Source: Neobacillus cucumis
GTDB lineage: Bacteria; Bacillota; Bacilli; Bacillales_B; DSM-18226
Assembly: GCF_016107705.1 (NCBI RefSeq)
Contig: NZ_JAEHGC010000009.1
Span: forward strand, 124,001-188,000
Direction: 5' to 3'
Length of the DNA stretch: 64,000 nt
Shown here: positions 1 through 8,936 of the stretch, one piece after another
How positions within the stretch are numbered: the stretch's first letter is position 1
Layout: each line of letters opens with the position of its first letter
Made by a program: the position numbers and the translations under genes
Notes under the pieces: generated by a model
Database searches by the model: none
Seen by the model: only the letters and a program-made list of their open reading frames with translations
What the model was told of the DNA's origin: nothing

Positions 1-35
1 AAAGTTTAGTGTAATCAAATACATTTTTTTAAAAG

Positions 36-86
36 AACTGACTTTAAAGGTCGTTGAATGACGGCTCGTTTAAGTCAGTTTTTTAT
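36..86 (+). terminator. Rho-independent terminator
   Basis: Inverted repeat AACTGACTT (36-44) and AAGTCAGTT (72-80), extended by TAAA/TTTA, followed by a run of T. It probably ends a gene lying left of the window. Confidence 0.75.
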
Positions 87-228
87 TTATTAATCGGTAA
101 AAGTGTTTAGGTCTCTTGGAAAGGGGTATTTAAAATACCAAGGGTACCAAAGAAATAAGCAGCTGTAAATTCAGTAGAAAGCTAGAATGGAACAGTGGCA
201 TTTTTTTAAAAAAGAGGAGGAGAGGAAC

Positions 229-447
229 ATGGATAAAAATAAATATGATCAAAAGAATATGGAAGAAGCTGGTCATAGAGTGGGACTGGCTCCTTATTAC
301 CTCAAGGATAGAGAAGTTGAGACAGGCAAAAACGATGTTGATTCCGCGCAAGAACGCACTGAAGAGGATGTTAAGGATTCGCTAGAACAGAATGGTTCGC
401 GAGAAGGCGAAAAACAAAATGGAACATCAAGCAGCGAGCAGAGTTAA
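229..447 (+). CDS. small hydrophilic protein, unknown function
   Basis: 72-residue highly charged protein rich in Glu, Lys, Asp, Asn and Gln, with no membrane segment or signal peptide. The start at 229 is chosen because GAGGAGGAGAGG sits just upstream; an upstream in-frame ATG at 187 has no such site. It stands alone between terminators at 36-86 and 467-498. The composition recalls small Bacillus spore or stress proteins, but I do not recognise the family, so no function is assigned. Confidence 0.7.
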   Translation: MDKNKYDQKNMEEAGHRVGLAPYYLKDREVETGKNDVDSAQERTEEDVKDSLEQNGSREGEKQNGTSSSEQS

Positions 448-466
448 TGAACTCGTTAAATAAATG

Positions 467-498
467 AGCGAGAGACATGACAAGTCTCTCGCTGTTTT
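467..498 (+). terminator. Rho-independent terminator
   Basis: Perfect 10-bp stem AGCGAGAGAC/GTCTCTCGCT with a 7-nt loop and a short T-rich tail, just after the small gene at 229-447. Confidence 0.7.
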
Positions 499-556
499 AG
501 TCCATGAGAAAAATAGATACATAGAAAATAAGGGGAGTTGAAGGAGGTAACCGAGA

Positions 557-2014
557 ATGGAAAGAAATCATACGTTGATGCAATTCTTTGAATGGCATAT
601 AAAACCGGAAGGTACTCATTGGAATCATTTAAAAGAAGCTGCACCACAACTAAAAGAGATAGGAATTGATTCGCTGTGGATTCCACCCGTAACAAAAGGG
701 AATTCAGCAGATGATGTTGGTTATGCAATATATGACTTATATGATCTTGGTGAATTTAATCAAAAAGGAGCAATCCGTACAAAATATGGAACAAAACAAG
801 AATTAGCAGATGCCGTTGCTACCTGTCATAATTTGGGGATTAAAGTGATTGCAGACATCGTTATGAATCATAAAGCAGGAGCAGATGATACCGAAGTATT
901 TCAAGTCGTTGAAGTTAATCCACAAGATCGAACGAAAGAAATTTCCGAGCCATTTGAGATTGAGGGATGGACAAAATTCACTTTCCCTGGACGAAGGGAT
1001 AAGTATTCCTCTTTTAAATGGAATTTCGAGTATTTTATTGGGATAGACTATGACGCTAAACAGGATAAATCAGGCATTTACCGAATAGTTGGAGAGAACA
1101 AAACGTGGAATGACAAGGTAGATGATGAATTTGGCAATTATGATTATTTAATGTTTGCTGATATTGACTATAATCATCCAGATGTACGAGAAGAAATGAT
1201 CCGCTGGGGGAAATGGCTGGCCAATACCTTACATTTCAACGGTTTTAGATTAGATGCGATTAAACATATTAATTATGATTTTATTAAAAGTTTTGTAGAA
1301 GAGGTAAGTGCGGATCTTGGTAAAAACTTTTATATGGTTGCTGAGTATTGGAATCCTAAGCTCTCAGCTTGTCAACAAGTTTTAGAGGATGTCGATTATA
1401 CGATTCATTTATTTGACGTCCCGCTCCATTATAAATTGCTTGAAGCGTCAATTGCCGGGGCTGATTTTGATTTAACCACCATTTTCAATGAAACGCTTGT
1501 GAGCACCAACCCAACTCATGCAGTAACATTTGTAGATAATCATGATACACAACCAAATCAATCTCTTGAATCTTGGGTAGATGACTGGTTTAAACAAATC
1601 GCTTATGCTCTTATCTTACTCCGAAAGGATGGTTTTCCCTGTGTCTTTTATGGCGATTATTTTGGCATTGGCGGGGAAAATCCGATTGAAGGAAAAAAAG
1701 AAGCGATTGATCCTCTTGTTTATGCCCGGTACCATAAGGCATATGGAGAACAAGATGATTATTTTGATAACGCAAATCTAATTGGTTGGGTTCGAAGAGG
1801 GGTAAAGGAAGTTGAGCGGTCTGGCTGTGCAGTCGTAATCTCCAACAGTGATGGGGGAGAAAAAAGAATGTTTGTTGGTAAAGAGCGTGCAGGAGAAGTT
1901 TGGGTAGACGTTACGGGAACAAGAGATGAAGCCCTTACGATTGAAGAGGATGGATTTGCATCTTTCCCGGTGAATGGAGGAAGTGTATCCGTATGGGCAC
2001 AGCAGCATGAATGA
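557..2014 (+). CDS. cytoplasmic alpha-amylase, GH13
   Basis: 485-residue GH13 alpha-amylase that hydrolyses internal alpha-1,4-glucan bonds. The protein starts directly with the catalytic domain (MQFFEWH at residues 8-14) and has no signal peptide, so it should act in the cytosol. The conserved regions are visible: DIVMNH (100-105), GFRLDAIKH with nucleophile Asp233, VAEYW with acid/base Glu263, and FVDNHD with Asp330. Length and layout match the B. licheniformis/B. stearothermophilus-type liquefying amylases minus the secretion signal. A GGAGGTAACC ribosome site precedes the ATG. It is monocistronic, ended by the terminator at 2057-2093. Confidence 0.93.
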   Translation: MERNHTLMQFFEWHIKPEGTHWNHLKEAAPQLKEIGIDSLWIPPVTKGNSADDVGYAIYDLYDLGEFNQKGAIRTKYGTKQELADAVATCHNLGIKVIADIVMNHKAGADDTEVFQVVEVNPQDRTKEISEPFEIEGWTKFTFPGRRDKYSSFKWNFEYFIGIDYDAKQDKSGIYRIVGENKTWNDKVDDEFGNYDYLMFADIDYNHPDVREEMIRWGKWLANTLHFNGFRLDAIKHINYDFIKSFVEEVSADLGKNFYMVAEYWNPKLSACQQVLEDVDYTIHLFDVPLHYKLLEASIAGADFDLTTIFNETLVSTNPTHAVTFVDNHDTQPNQSLESWVDDWFKQIAYALILLRKDGFPCVFYGDYFGIGGENPIEGKKEAIDPLVYARYHKAYGEQDDYFDNANLIGWVRRGVKEVERSGCAVVISNSDGGEKRMFVGKERAGEVWVDVTGTRDEALTIEEDGFASFPVNGGSVSVWAQQHE

Positions 2015-2056
2015 TAGGATGAGAGTTTTTGTATTCTGGTAATTATTAATCCCTAC

Positions 2057-2093
2057 AAAAAAACACCTTCAGAGTATCCGAAGGTGTTTTTTA
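2057..2093. terminator. bidirectional terminator
   Basis: AACACCTTC (2062-2070) and GAAGGTGTT (2080-2088) form a 9-bp stem flanked by A-run and T-run. It can serve both the amylase gene and the convergent SDR gene. Confidence 0.85.
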
Positions 2094-2110
2094 AAGTGTA
2101 GTTGCAATTC

Positions 2111-2980
2111 TTAACTGGTTATAAATTGCCCTCCATTAATATGAATGATTTGTCCCGTTATATAGGAAGCATCGTTTGAAGCAAGTAAAACGTAACTTGG
2201 AGCAAGTTCTTCCGGTTGGCCCGGACGGCCCATTGGAGTGTTTTTTCCAAAGTTTTCAACTTTTTCTTCGGGAAAGGTCGATGGGATTAAAGGGGTCCAT
2301 ATCGGCCCGGGGGCTACACCATTTACTCGTATTCCTTTTTTAACAAGAGATTTGGCCAATGACCGAGTAAAGGAGACGATGGCCCCTTTCGTAGATGAAT
2401 AATCGATTAACTGTTCGTTGCCCTCATAGGCTGTAACCGAAGCGGTATTAATAATAGCGCTCCCTTTTTTTAAATGTTCCAGTGCAGATTTGGTAAGATA
2501 AAACATCGAAAAAATATTGGTGCGGAAAGTTCTTTCCAACTGCTCTGAACTGATATCTTCAATTCTTTGCTGCGGATGCTGTTCTGCGGCATTGTTAACG
2601 AGAATATCTAAACTGCCAAGCTCATTTACTGTCTGGGAGATGGCTTCTTGACAGAAAGTCTCATTTCCAATATCACCCTGAATGAGAAGGCAACGCACAC
2701 CTTCCTCTTCTATTTGGGCCCGCGTTTCCTCTGCGTCCCTATGTTCATCCAAATAAACAATCGCGACGTTAGCACCCTCTTTTGCATACGCAATCGCAAC
2801 AGCCTTACCGATTCCACTATCCCCGCCGGTAATAAGCGCTGTTTTCCCTTTAAGTTTATAACTGCCTTTGTATGAGGAGTCCTGATCAAGGGGTTTAGGT
2901 TCCATTTGAGATTTTACTCCCGGCTGTTGATCTTGATGCTGGGCAGGTTGTCCATTTTGTTGGAGATTTTGGTCAATCAT
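2111..2980 (-). CDS. short-chain dehydrogenase/reductase (GsiB/GS39-like)
   Basis: 289-residue classical SDR oxidoreductase. A Gln/His/Pro-rich N-terminal extension of about 45 residues precedes the Rossmann domain. The cofactor motif TGGDSGIG is at 51-58, NNAA at 129-132, and the catalytic triad is Ser181, Tyr194, Lys198 (YSSTK). The extension plus the TGGDSGIG variant is typical of the Bacillus general stress protein 39/YhdF group, predicted NAD(P)-dependent; the substrate is unknown. AGGAGGA lies upstream of the ATG. Convergent with the amylase, with no operon partner. Confidence 0.9.
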   Translation of the reverse strand: MIDQNLQQNGQPAQHQDQQPGVKSQMEPKPLDQDSSYKGSYKLKGKTALITGGDSGIGKAVAIAYAKEGANVAIVYLDEHRDAEETRAQIEEEGVRCLLIQGDIGNETFCQEAISQTVNELGSLDILVNNAAEQHPQQRIEDISSEQLERTFRTNIFSMFYLTKSALEHLKKGSAIINTASVTAYEGNEQLIDYSSTKGAIVSFTRSLAKSLVKKGIRVNGVAPGPIWTPLIPSTFPEEKVENFGKNTPMGRPGQPEELAPSYVLLASNDASYITGQIIHINGGQFITS

Positions 2981-3242
2981 TTACATTTCCTCCTTTAAGT
3001 TGTAATCATTCATAGTCTATAGCTACCCGAATTTTCTAGGCATAAACATCTCCAAGATTGCACCAGCTGGGCCGATGTGTAGCCATTTTATTTCAACTGT
3101 TCCGCTATTCTAACCAATTTAATTAAGTGGCGATTGAAGAGTTTTTGAGGTAATTCATTGATTTCGTGTATTTTTAATGATTGGTAGATTTATCAAAATA
3201 ACGGGGTAGGTATCATTTTTGGGTGAAAAGTTCAACGTAATT

Positions 3243-3285
3243 TTCATATTTTGTTCATACCTTGTTCATATTTTGGGGTTAAAAT
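3243..3285 (+). promoter_or_regulatory. PhoP-box-like direct repeats and promoter of ltaS
   Basis: Three exact TTCATA hexamers start at 3243, 3254 and 3265, an 11-bp period, followed 9 bp later by a possible -10 TAAAAT (3280-3285). The Bacillus PhoP activator binds TT(A/C/T)A(C/T)A repeats at about 11-bp spacing, so this fits a PhoP-activated promoter. A weaker TTCAAC lies at 3231. Inference from pattern only. Confidence 0.5.
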
Positions 3286-3318
3286 AAAACATGAAAAGTT
3301 CTTTTTCATGTTGACCCC
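3275..3318 (+). other. hairpin in the ltaS leader
   Basis: ACATGAAAA (3289-3297) pairs with TTTTCATGT (3303-3311); an outer GGGGT/ACCCC pair (3275-3279, 3314-3318) closes it. No T-run follows directly, so it is not an ordinary terminator. It lies about 105 nt before the ltaS start and could be a transcription or stability control element. Confidence 0.45.
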
Positions 3319-3425
3319 TTATTTAATATATTTTTCTTTATCCGGCTTTCAGCTGGGTAATTTTTTTTGTAATAGGGTGCGAGTATGGTAGAAATAGTAT
3401 TTATAGATTTGAGAGGAGTTTTAAA

Positions 3426-5393
3426 ATGGAAAAGGTCGGACTACTTAAAAGATTCGATAAGAGTCATATTACCTTTTTTACTCTAGCAGTTGTGTTATTT
3501 TGGATCAAGACCTATGCAGCCTATCAAATAGAATTTAAATTAGGCATAGATAATAATCTACAAAAGTTTTTGTTAGCTATTAATCCCATTAGTTCTGGAT
3601 TATTCTTTATTGGATTAGGTTTACTTTCTAAAAAGCATACCAAAAAGATTATGATTATCATCAATTTTGTATTGTCATTTCTTTTATATGCCAATATTGT
3701 TTATTATCGATTTTTCAATGACTTTATAACAGTCCCTGTCATTATGCAAGCGAAAACGAATGCTGGACAGTTGGGCGATAGCGCCAATTCCTTAATGTCC
3801 CCATTTGATATTTTTTATTTCACAGATACCCTTACTCTAATTGTTCTTGCTCTAACGATATTTAAAAAAGCAGTTGTGAAAAATCGTAAATCCTATAAAA
3901 TCGTATTTTTATTTGCTGTCACTGTTTTCCTTTTTAACCTAGGATTAGCAGAAAAGGACCGTCCGCAATTATTAACACGTTCCTTCGACAGAAACTACCT
4001 TGTTAAATATTTAGGGGCATATAATTTTACCATTTTGGATGTCATTCAAAATATCAAAACTTCTAGTCAAAGGGCACTCGCTAGCAGCAGTGATATCACA
4101 ACAGTAGAAAATTATCGAAAAGCCAATTATACGGCACCAAATCCAGCTTACTTTGGTAAAGCAAAAGGAATGAACGTTATTTACGTGTCCTTAGAATCAT
4201 TCCAAAATTTTATGATTGATTATAAAATGCCAAATGGACAAGAAGTGACGCCATTTTTAAATTCATTGGCTCATGATGGCAACACCTTCTATTTTGATAA
4301 TTTCTATCATCAAACTGGACAAGGTAAAACATCAGATGCTGAATTCTTAATGGAAAATTCACTATATCCTTTAAATCAAGGTGCCGTTTTTATCAATAAA
4401 GCACAAAACACGTATCAAGCGACTCCTGCCATTTTAGGTCAAAAAGGCTATACATCTGCAGTATTTCATGGAAACTACAAAACTTTCTGGAATCGGAATG
4501 TTATGTATCGAGCATTAGGCTATGATCAATTTTTCGACGCAGAATATTATAATATGTCTCCTGAAAATATAAAGAACTACGGGATGAAAGATAAGCCATA
4601 TTTTCAAGAGTCCATGTCCATGCTTGAGGGTTTAAAACAACCTTTTTATACCAAATTTATTACGTTATCCAACCATTTCCCATTTGAAATGGACAAACAA
4701 GATACTAATTTTCCAGCCGGAGACTTTGGTGACTCAGTTGTAAATCATTATTTCCAATCAGCACATTATATGGATGAAGCCCTTAAACAGTTTTTCGATG
4801 CTTTAAAAGCAGATGGGCTATATGATAAAACGGTCATTGTCCTTTATGGAGACCACTATGGTCTTTCCGAAAACCACAACAAGGCAATGGCAAAAGTTCT
4901 AGGCGTTCCCAAAATTACACCAACCATTAATGCCAAGTTGCAGGAAGTACCATTATATATACACGTTCCAGGTGTAAAAGGTGGGGTTCAGCACCAATTT
5001 GGCGGTGAAGTAGATGTTCGTCCAACCCTTCTACATTTATTAGGTGTTGATACAAAAGATTACATTGAGTTCGGTTCCGATTTATTATCTAAAGATCATC
5101 GCAACTGGGCATTGTTTAGAAATGGAGATTATGTTTCGCCGCAAGTAACTGAAGTAAGCGGGAAATTCTACAACCCTAACACGGGTGAATTATTACCTAA
5201 TCAAAATGCCTATAAATCCATTAATGATAAAATCTCAACAGAGCTTCAAATGTCCGATGCAGTGGTCAATAAAGATTTATTACGGTTCTATACACCAAAG
5301 GGATTTAAACCGATTGATCCTAATGATTATCAATATTTAGGTCCTAATGGTAATACGAAACAGCCTAAGGTTCAAACAACTGGGGCTCAATAG
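3426..5393 (+). CDS. ltaS: lipoteichoic acid synthase (LtaS family)
   Basis: 655-residue polyglycerolphosphate LTA synthase, which transfers glycerol-phosphate from phosphatidylglycerol onto the growing LTA chain at the outer membrane face. Five hydrophobic segments occupy residues 1-175. A signal-peptidase-like site ALA|S lies at 217-220, where S. aureus LtaS is cut. The extracellular sulfatase-fold domain starts near 248: VIYVSLES with metal ligand Glu257 and GQGKTSD with catalytic Thr302. GAGAGGAGT precedes the ATG. The 455-bp upstream region carries PhoP-box-like repeats. Bacilli often have several paralogues (LtaS, YfnI, YqgS, YvgJ); which one this is cannot be told from sequence reading alone. 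Confidence 0.93.
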   Translation: MEKVGLLKRFDKSHITFFTLAVVLFWIKTYAAYQIEFKLGIDNNLQKFLLAINPISSGLFFIGLGLLSKKHTKKIMIIINFVLSFLLYANIVYYRFFNDFITVPVIMQAKTNAGQLGDSANSLMSPFDIFYFTDTLTLIVLALTIFKKAVVKNRKSYKIVFLFAVTVFLFNLGLAEKDRPQLLTRSFDRNYLVKYLGAYNFTILDVIQNIKTSSQRALASSSDITTVENYRKANYTAPNPAYFGKAKGMNVIYVSLESFQNFMIDYKMPNGQEVTPFLNSLAHDGNTFYFDNFYHQTGQGKTSDAEFLMENSLYPLNQGAVFINKAQNTYQATPAILGQKGYTSAVFHGNYKTFWNRNVMYRALGYDQFFDAEYYNMSPENIKNYGMKDKPYFQESMSMLEGLKQPFYTKFITLSNHFPFEMDKQDTNFPAGDFGDSVVNHYFQSAHYMDEALKQFFDALKADGLYDKTVIVLYGDHYGLSENHNKAMAKVLGVPKITPTINAKLQEVPLYIHVPGVKGGVQHQFGGEVDVRPTLLHLLGVDTKDYIEFGSDLLSKDHRNWALFRNGDYVSPQVTEVSGKFYNPNTGELLPNQNAYKSINDKISTELQMSDAVVNKDLLRFYTPKGFKPIDPNDYQYLGPNGNTKQPKVQTTGAQ

Positions 5394-5447
5394 CAGTCAC
5401 GAGAGAGAGGGTTCCGGTTTCTATCCCAAACCGTAATATCAACCGAA

Positions 5448-5508
5448 AACCCACAGGGACAGTTCCTATGGCAAAGTGCCTATGGAACCGTCCCTGTGGG
5501 TTTTTATT
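5448..5508. terminator. terminator with GGGAC-GGTTCC repeat motif
   Basis: Long inverted repeat: AACCCACAGGGAC (5448-5460) pairs with GTCCCTGTGGGTT (5490-5502), inner arms AGTTCC/GGAACC, then T-rich DNA. It serves ltaS and overlaps the 3' end of the minus-strand SH3 gene. A related motif occurs at 14584-14652. Confidence 0.8.
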
Positions 5509-6247
5509 TTTCCCGGACAATGCTGGCAGAAATCCAGCCTTTGACCCCGTTTGCGGTTTGAACTTTTAGCCACTTAATTCCTTTGGAATCTACTTGTTCT
5601 TCATTCAAAAAGTGTATGATTTCCCCATTTTCAATCGTATATAGACGATCCGCAGTTAGTGTGGGGGCCACCCGAATATTTCCACCATCTTTATATTCCC
5701 TATTTAAAATGAATTCTTTTGTATCGTGAGAAGCAGCACTGGATACTTGTTTGTGAACCTGTTCTTGGTTTAACCAGGCCTCAGCTTTCTTCCATTTTTG
5801 TGTATACCATTCATTTGGATTGTTCATGGTTGCTACAGTAAGCAAAATCGCTAAAGCTGTGGCAAAATAGAAGGACCATCTTTTAATCCTTGCCTTATTC
5901 CTTTTCCGTTTCCTGAAAAGCTGAATCATTTTGTTGAAAAATCGATCGAACAAGGCAAACATTCCTTCAATGGTATCCATCCAAACAGGTATGCCCACTT
6001 TTCCTGCTTCTCTCCTGCTTTTTTGCATCGTGCAAATGAATACCATGATCGGATAGGAAAGGAGATAAAGCAATTTTTTCAACAACCGGCACAACAAGTT
6101 GACGAAGGGAGGAACAATGTATAACAAAATCGTTCTTGCCAGCAGCAGGAGTACAAAGAGAACTAAAAAAATACGGAGCCATTCCGGAAGGAGAGAAACC
6201 GGTGACCACAACCAAAACAGCTGATTTATAATGGATTCCACAGTCAC
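5504..6247 (-). CDS. membrane protein with C-terminal SH3b domain
   Basis: 247 residues. Hydrophobic segments lie near 20-45 and 50-75 and another at about 127-142, separated by a Lys/Arg-rich stretch. The C-terminal part (about 180-247: REYKDGGNIRVAP, then GIKWLKVQTANGVKGWISASIV) is a bacterial SH3 domain, usually a cell-wall or peptide binding module outside the membrane. Its start overlaps the stop of the upstream gene by one base, so the two are translationally coupled and probably act together. The family is not recognised beyond the SH3b domain. Confidence 0.75.
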   Translation of the reverse strand: MTVESIINQLFWLWSPVSLLPEWLRIFLVLFVLLLLARTILLYIVPPFVNLLCRLLKKLLYLLSYPIMVFICTMQKSRREAGKVGIPVWMDTIEGMFALFDRFFNKMIQLFRKRKRNKARIKRWSFYFATALAILLTVATMNNPNEWYTQKWKKAEAWLNQEQVHKQVSSAASHDTKEFILNREYKDGGNIRVAPTLTADRLYTIENGEIIHFLNEEQVDSKGIKWLKVQTANGVKGWISASIVREK

Positions 6248-7167
6248 TACTCTCCTTTATTAAAATAGGATAGAAGTTCTTTCCTTGGACTAGAAATCTG
6301 TTTTTGCCCATTTACTTTTGCCAGATCGATGGGAAGATAGGGAAATAGTTTCTTTAGTTTGGCTAATCTTTGTTCTGCCTGGAACTGGTCAATCGTGTGA
6401 TCGTTGATCAGGTTTAAAAGTTGTTTGTTTACTTCATATTTAAAGGTTTGATTTTGGATAAACTCCGATTCTACCAACCTCTTTGCCATTTCATTTTTTT
6501 CCCCAAGCTTCCCAGCAGTGATGAAATCACCATCTTCAAGGGCTTCTTTAATCGAGGCAGAAATCCTGCGCGCTTCCTCTAAGTCATGTGCCTCTTGATA
6601 GGCCGATAGTTCTGCGTTCCGGTCTAAATCGGCGATCGTCTCATCATGGCGCTGGTCCCGAATACCTTGCCGGATTAAAACACGAACATTTCGAACAACG
6701 ATTCCAGCCTCTCTTAACACTTTGACTAATGGCGAGGTTTGAAAAAATTCTTCGATATGCCGGGCAAATCTCAGTTCCTCTTCAATAGGAAAAAATCTTG
6801 CTTCTGATTCTACCCAGAAGGGCAGATTATTGTTAATCATGGTGCGGAATTCTCCCGCATTTTGCTGAACCAAGCATTCCGGGTGTTCGACGGCGATATC
6901 GACAAATAAATTGACAGAAAATCTTCTCCCTCTTGTTGCCGAAGGGACCTCCTCATTGTAGGTGATGGTTTGCTGCTGCATATTGACGGTATAAACCCTA
7001 TGATATTTACCAATCCGCAATTCGCTGCGCGTCAAACGCTCACCATTTTTAACTGCATAGTAATCGTTGTTTTTATTTACATAAACAAATGAATAAGCCA
7101 TAGACGACGCCGGCGGTTTTTCCCAGAAACTAAATTTCACGTCTTTCACATCTTCTATAAATTGCAT
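6247..7167 (-). CDS. unknown protein, possibly SPFH-like
   Basis: 306-residue soluble protein. Residues about 80-165 (FVDIAVEHPECLVQQNAGEF through VRNVRVLIRQG) have the beta-rich then helical layout of SPFH/band-7 modules such as virion-core-like proteins; the C-terminal half is helical with many Glu, Lys and Arg residues and could form a coiled coil. This assignment is weak. It is the first gene of a two-gene unit with the SH3 membrane protein at 5504-6247. GGAGGGAATAACC precedes the ATG, which supports the start. Confidence 0.55.
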   Translation of the reverse strand: MQFIEDVKDVKFSFWEKPPASSMAYSFVYVNKNNDYYAVKNGERLTRSELRIGKYHRVYTVNMQQQTITYNEEVPSATRGRRFSVNLFVDIAVEHPECLVQQNAGEFRTMINNNLPFWVESEARFFPIEEELRFARHIEEFFQTSPLVKVLREAGIVVRNVRVLIRQGIRDQRHDETIADLDRNAELSAYQEAHDLEEARRISASIKEALEDGDFITAGKLGEKNEMAKRLVESEFIQNQTFKYEVNKQLLNLINDHTIDQFQAEQRLAKLKKLFPYLPIDLAKVNGQKQISSPRKELLSYFNKGE

Positions 7168-7209
7168 TAGGTTATTCCCTCCAAGTTCACTATTTTCATT
7201 GAGAGATCA

Positions 7210-7246
7210 CTCACCCTTGTCTACATTCTATGCAGACAAGGGTGAG
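7210..7246. other. 13-bp perfect hairpin
   Basis: CTCACCCTTGTCT and AGACAAGGGTGAG form a perfect stem with an 11-nt loop. Neither side has a clear T-run. It lies upstream of the minus-strand start at 7167, in a 410-bp gap (7168-7577) in which I see no gene. Confidence 0.5.
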
Positions 7247-7577
7247 AAAAATCCCCATAACTTTGGAGAATTGGGGATGGAGGGAGGATTATAGATATCA
7301 AACGGGAAGAGGTAACGAGGTAGTTAGTTTTTTTCACTAATGAGAGATTTATAGTATTGGGTAAATTGAACCCAAAAAGTATTTCGTTAATACATAATTA
7401 TCTTTAAGGTAACTGAATAATTTCTGAAACTTACCTTTTAAATAATCGTATAAGTTTATGGTAAGGGGAGTTCAGTGATCAATCATACACTGGTTGTTTG
7501 TAGCCTGAAAATAAATGGTTTGAAATTGAGTAGTGGGTGGTTAATAAAGTAAAAAACCAAACAAAAAGGAGATTTTC

Positions 7578-8258
7578 ATGATTCCAGATTGGAAACTGGC
7601 AGATGAATCACTCGGGAACATTGAAGTGATAGGTAATGAAAATAATCAACCTGTTAACATTATTGGGGTTGCTGAAGGTCTGAAATGCATTGGAATTGGA
7701 ACGGATGCTGCTGTTTTTTATTATCATAAGACTCCGGCCTATGTTTTTAAAGTATATTCTTCTCAAGCATTAAAGAAAAGAGAAGTAGAGGAATATGTCT
7801 ATGAACATTTAAAAGGGTCCCGTTTTTTTCCTAAACTTTATGGGAACGGACCAAATTACATTGTTTTAAGTTTCGAACAGGGGATAACTTTTTATGATTG
7901 TCTTTTACAAGGCATTCCGATTACGCAACAAGCGATTCGGGACGTAGAGGATGCTAGGGTGTATGTTCTTAGTCAAGGTTTGAATCCGAGAGATATTCAC
8001 CTAAAAAACATCCTTCTGCAAAATGGAAGAGGAAAAGTTCTAGACGTATCGGAATATGTCAAAGAGGGAAACGACCAACGTTGGGAACACCTTGTATGGG
8101 CATATAATAACTTCTATCCTTTCATTTCTGGCGTCCAAGTGCCTTTATGGATCTTGGAAACAATAAAACATTTATATTATCGGATTGATTTAGCAGGCTT
8201 TGTGCTGGAGGGGTTTTCAAGGCGGGTAAGCCGACTTTTCATCAAACAGCGTAAATAA
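7578..8258 (+). CDS. protein-kinase-like protein (YrzF/YbdM type)
   Basis: 226-residue small kinase-fold protein. Residues about 38-60 (GIGTDAAVFYY...VFKVYSS) resemble the glycine-rich loop and the Lys strand (Lys after VF). NPRDIHLKNILL near residue 136-147 resembles the catalytic loop HRDxxxxN, and VLDVSEY the metal-binding DFG region, in which the Asp is kept. This matches the short Bacillus serine/threonine kinase-like proteins YrzF/YbdM. Activity is not certain because the catalytic loop is atypical (RDIH in place of HRD). AAAAGGAG precedes the ATG. Followed closely by the DedA gene. Confidence 0.75.
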   Translation: MIPDWKLADESLGNIEVIGNENNQPVNIIGVAEGLKCIGIGTDAAVFYYHKTPAYVFKVYSSQALKKREVEEYVYEHLKGSRFFPKLYGNGPNYIVLSFEQGITFYDCLLQGIPITQQAIRDVEDARVYVLSQGLNPRDIHLKNILLQNGRGKVLDVSEYVKEGNDQRWEHLVWAYNNFYPFISGVQVPLWILETIKHLYYRIDLAGFVLEGFSRRVSRLFIKQRK

Positions 8259-8284
8259 CTAAGGTCCAAATGCTGGAGGAAACT

Positions 8285-8893
8285 ATGGAGTCCCTGATTA
8301 AAGATATAATTGAGCAATATGGTTATTTGGGAATCTTTTTTTTAATTGCATTAGAAAATGTTTTCCCTCCGATTCCGTCAGAGCTGATTCTTACTTTTGG
8401 CGGATATATGACATACGGAACAAATCTTAGTGTTACAGGTGTGATTATCTCATCAACGATCGGTTCGATCACAGGAGCCATTTGTTTGTATTGTCTTGGT
8501 TTATTATTAGATGTAAAAAAGTTAGAAAAAATCATCGAGCGCTATGGACGTATTTTGCGGTTAACAAAAGAAGATCTATATCGTGCTGATTCGTGGTTTG
8601 ATAAATATGGAATTTGGACAGTATTAATCTGTCGGTTAATTCCTCTGATTCGAAGCTTAATTTCCATACCAGCTGGAACGGCAAAGATGAACTTCTGGCT
8701 ATTTTTAATTTTTTCAACCATAGGGACTATTATTTGGAATAGCATTTTAGTTAATCTAGGAGCTCGATTGGGAGCTAATTGGGAAAATGTAGTATACTTT
8801 ATGAATCGATTTTCCAATGTGGTGTATCTAATTATTATTATTCTTTTTATAGTACTTATAGGTTGGTATAGGAAGGTAAGAAAAGAAAAATAG
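8285..8893 (+). CDS. DedA family membrane protein
   Basis: 202 residues, DedA/SNARE-associated (VTT) family, proposed to flip undecaprenyl-phosphate or phospholipids. The conserved FPPIPSE motif (about residue 28-34) and the CRLIPLIRSLISIPAG motif (about 114-129) are present, with several hydrophobic segments and a basic C-terminus. I prefer the ATG at 8285 because GGAGGA (8275-8280) lies just upstream; an in-frame ATG at 8270 would place that site inside the gene. It starts 26 bp after the kinase-like gene and is followed by mscS 43 bp on. Confidence 0.9.
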   Translation: MESLIKDIIEQYGYLGIFFLIALENVFPPIPSELILTFGGYMTYGTNLSVTGVIISSTIGSITGAICLYCLGLLLDVKKLEKIIERYGRILRLTKEDLYRADSWFDKYGIWTVLICRLIPLIRSLISIPAGTAKMNFWLFLIFSTIGTIIWNSILVNLGARLGANWENVVYFMNRFSNVVYLIIIILFIVLIGWYRKVRKEK

Positions 8894-8936
8894 TATGTTT
8901 AGAGCAAGGGATTTTCCTTTTTAAGGAAGTGGATGG

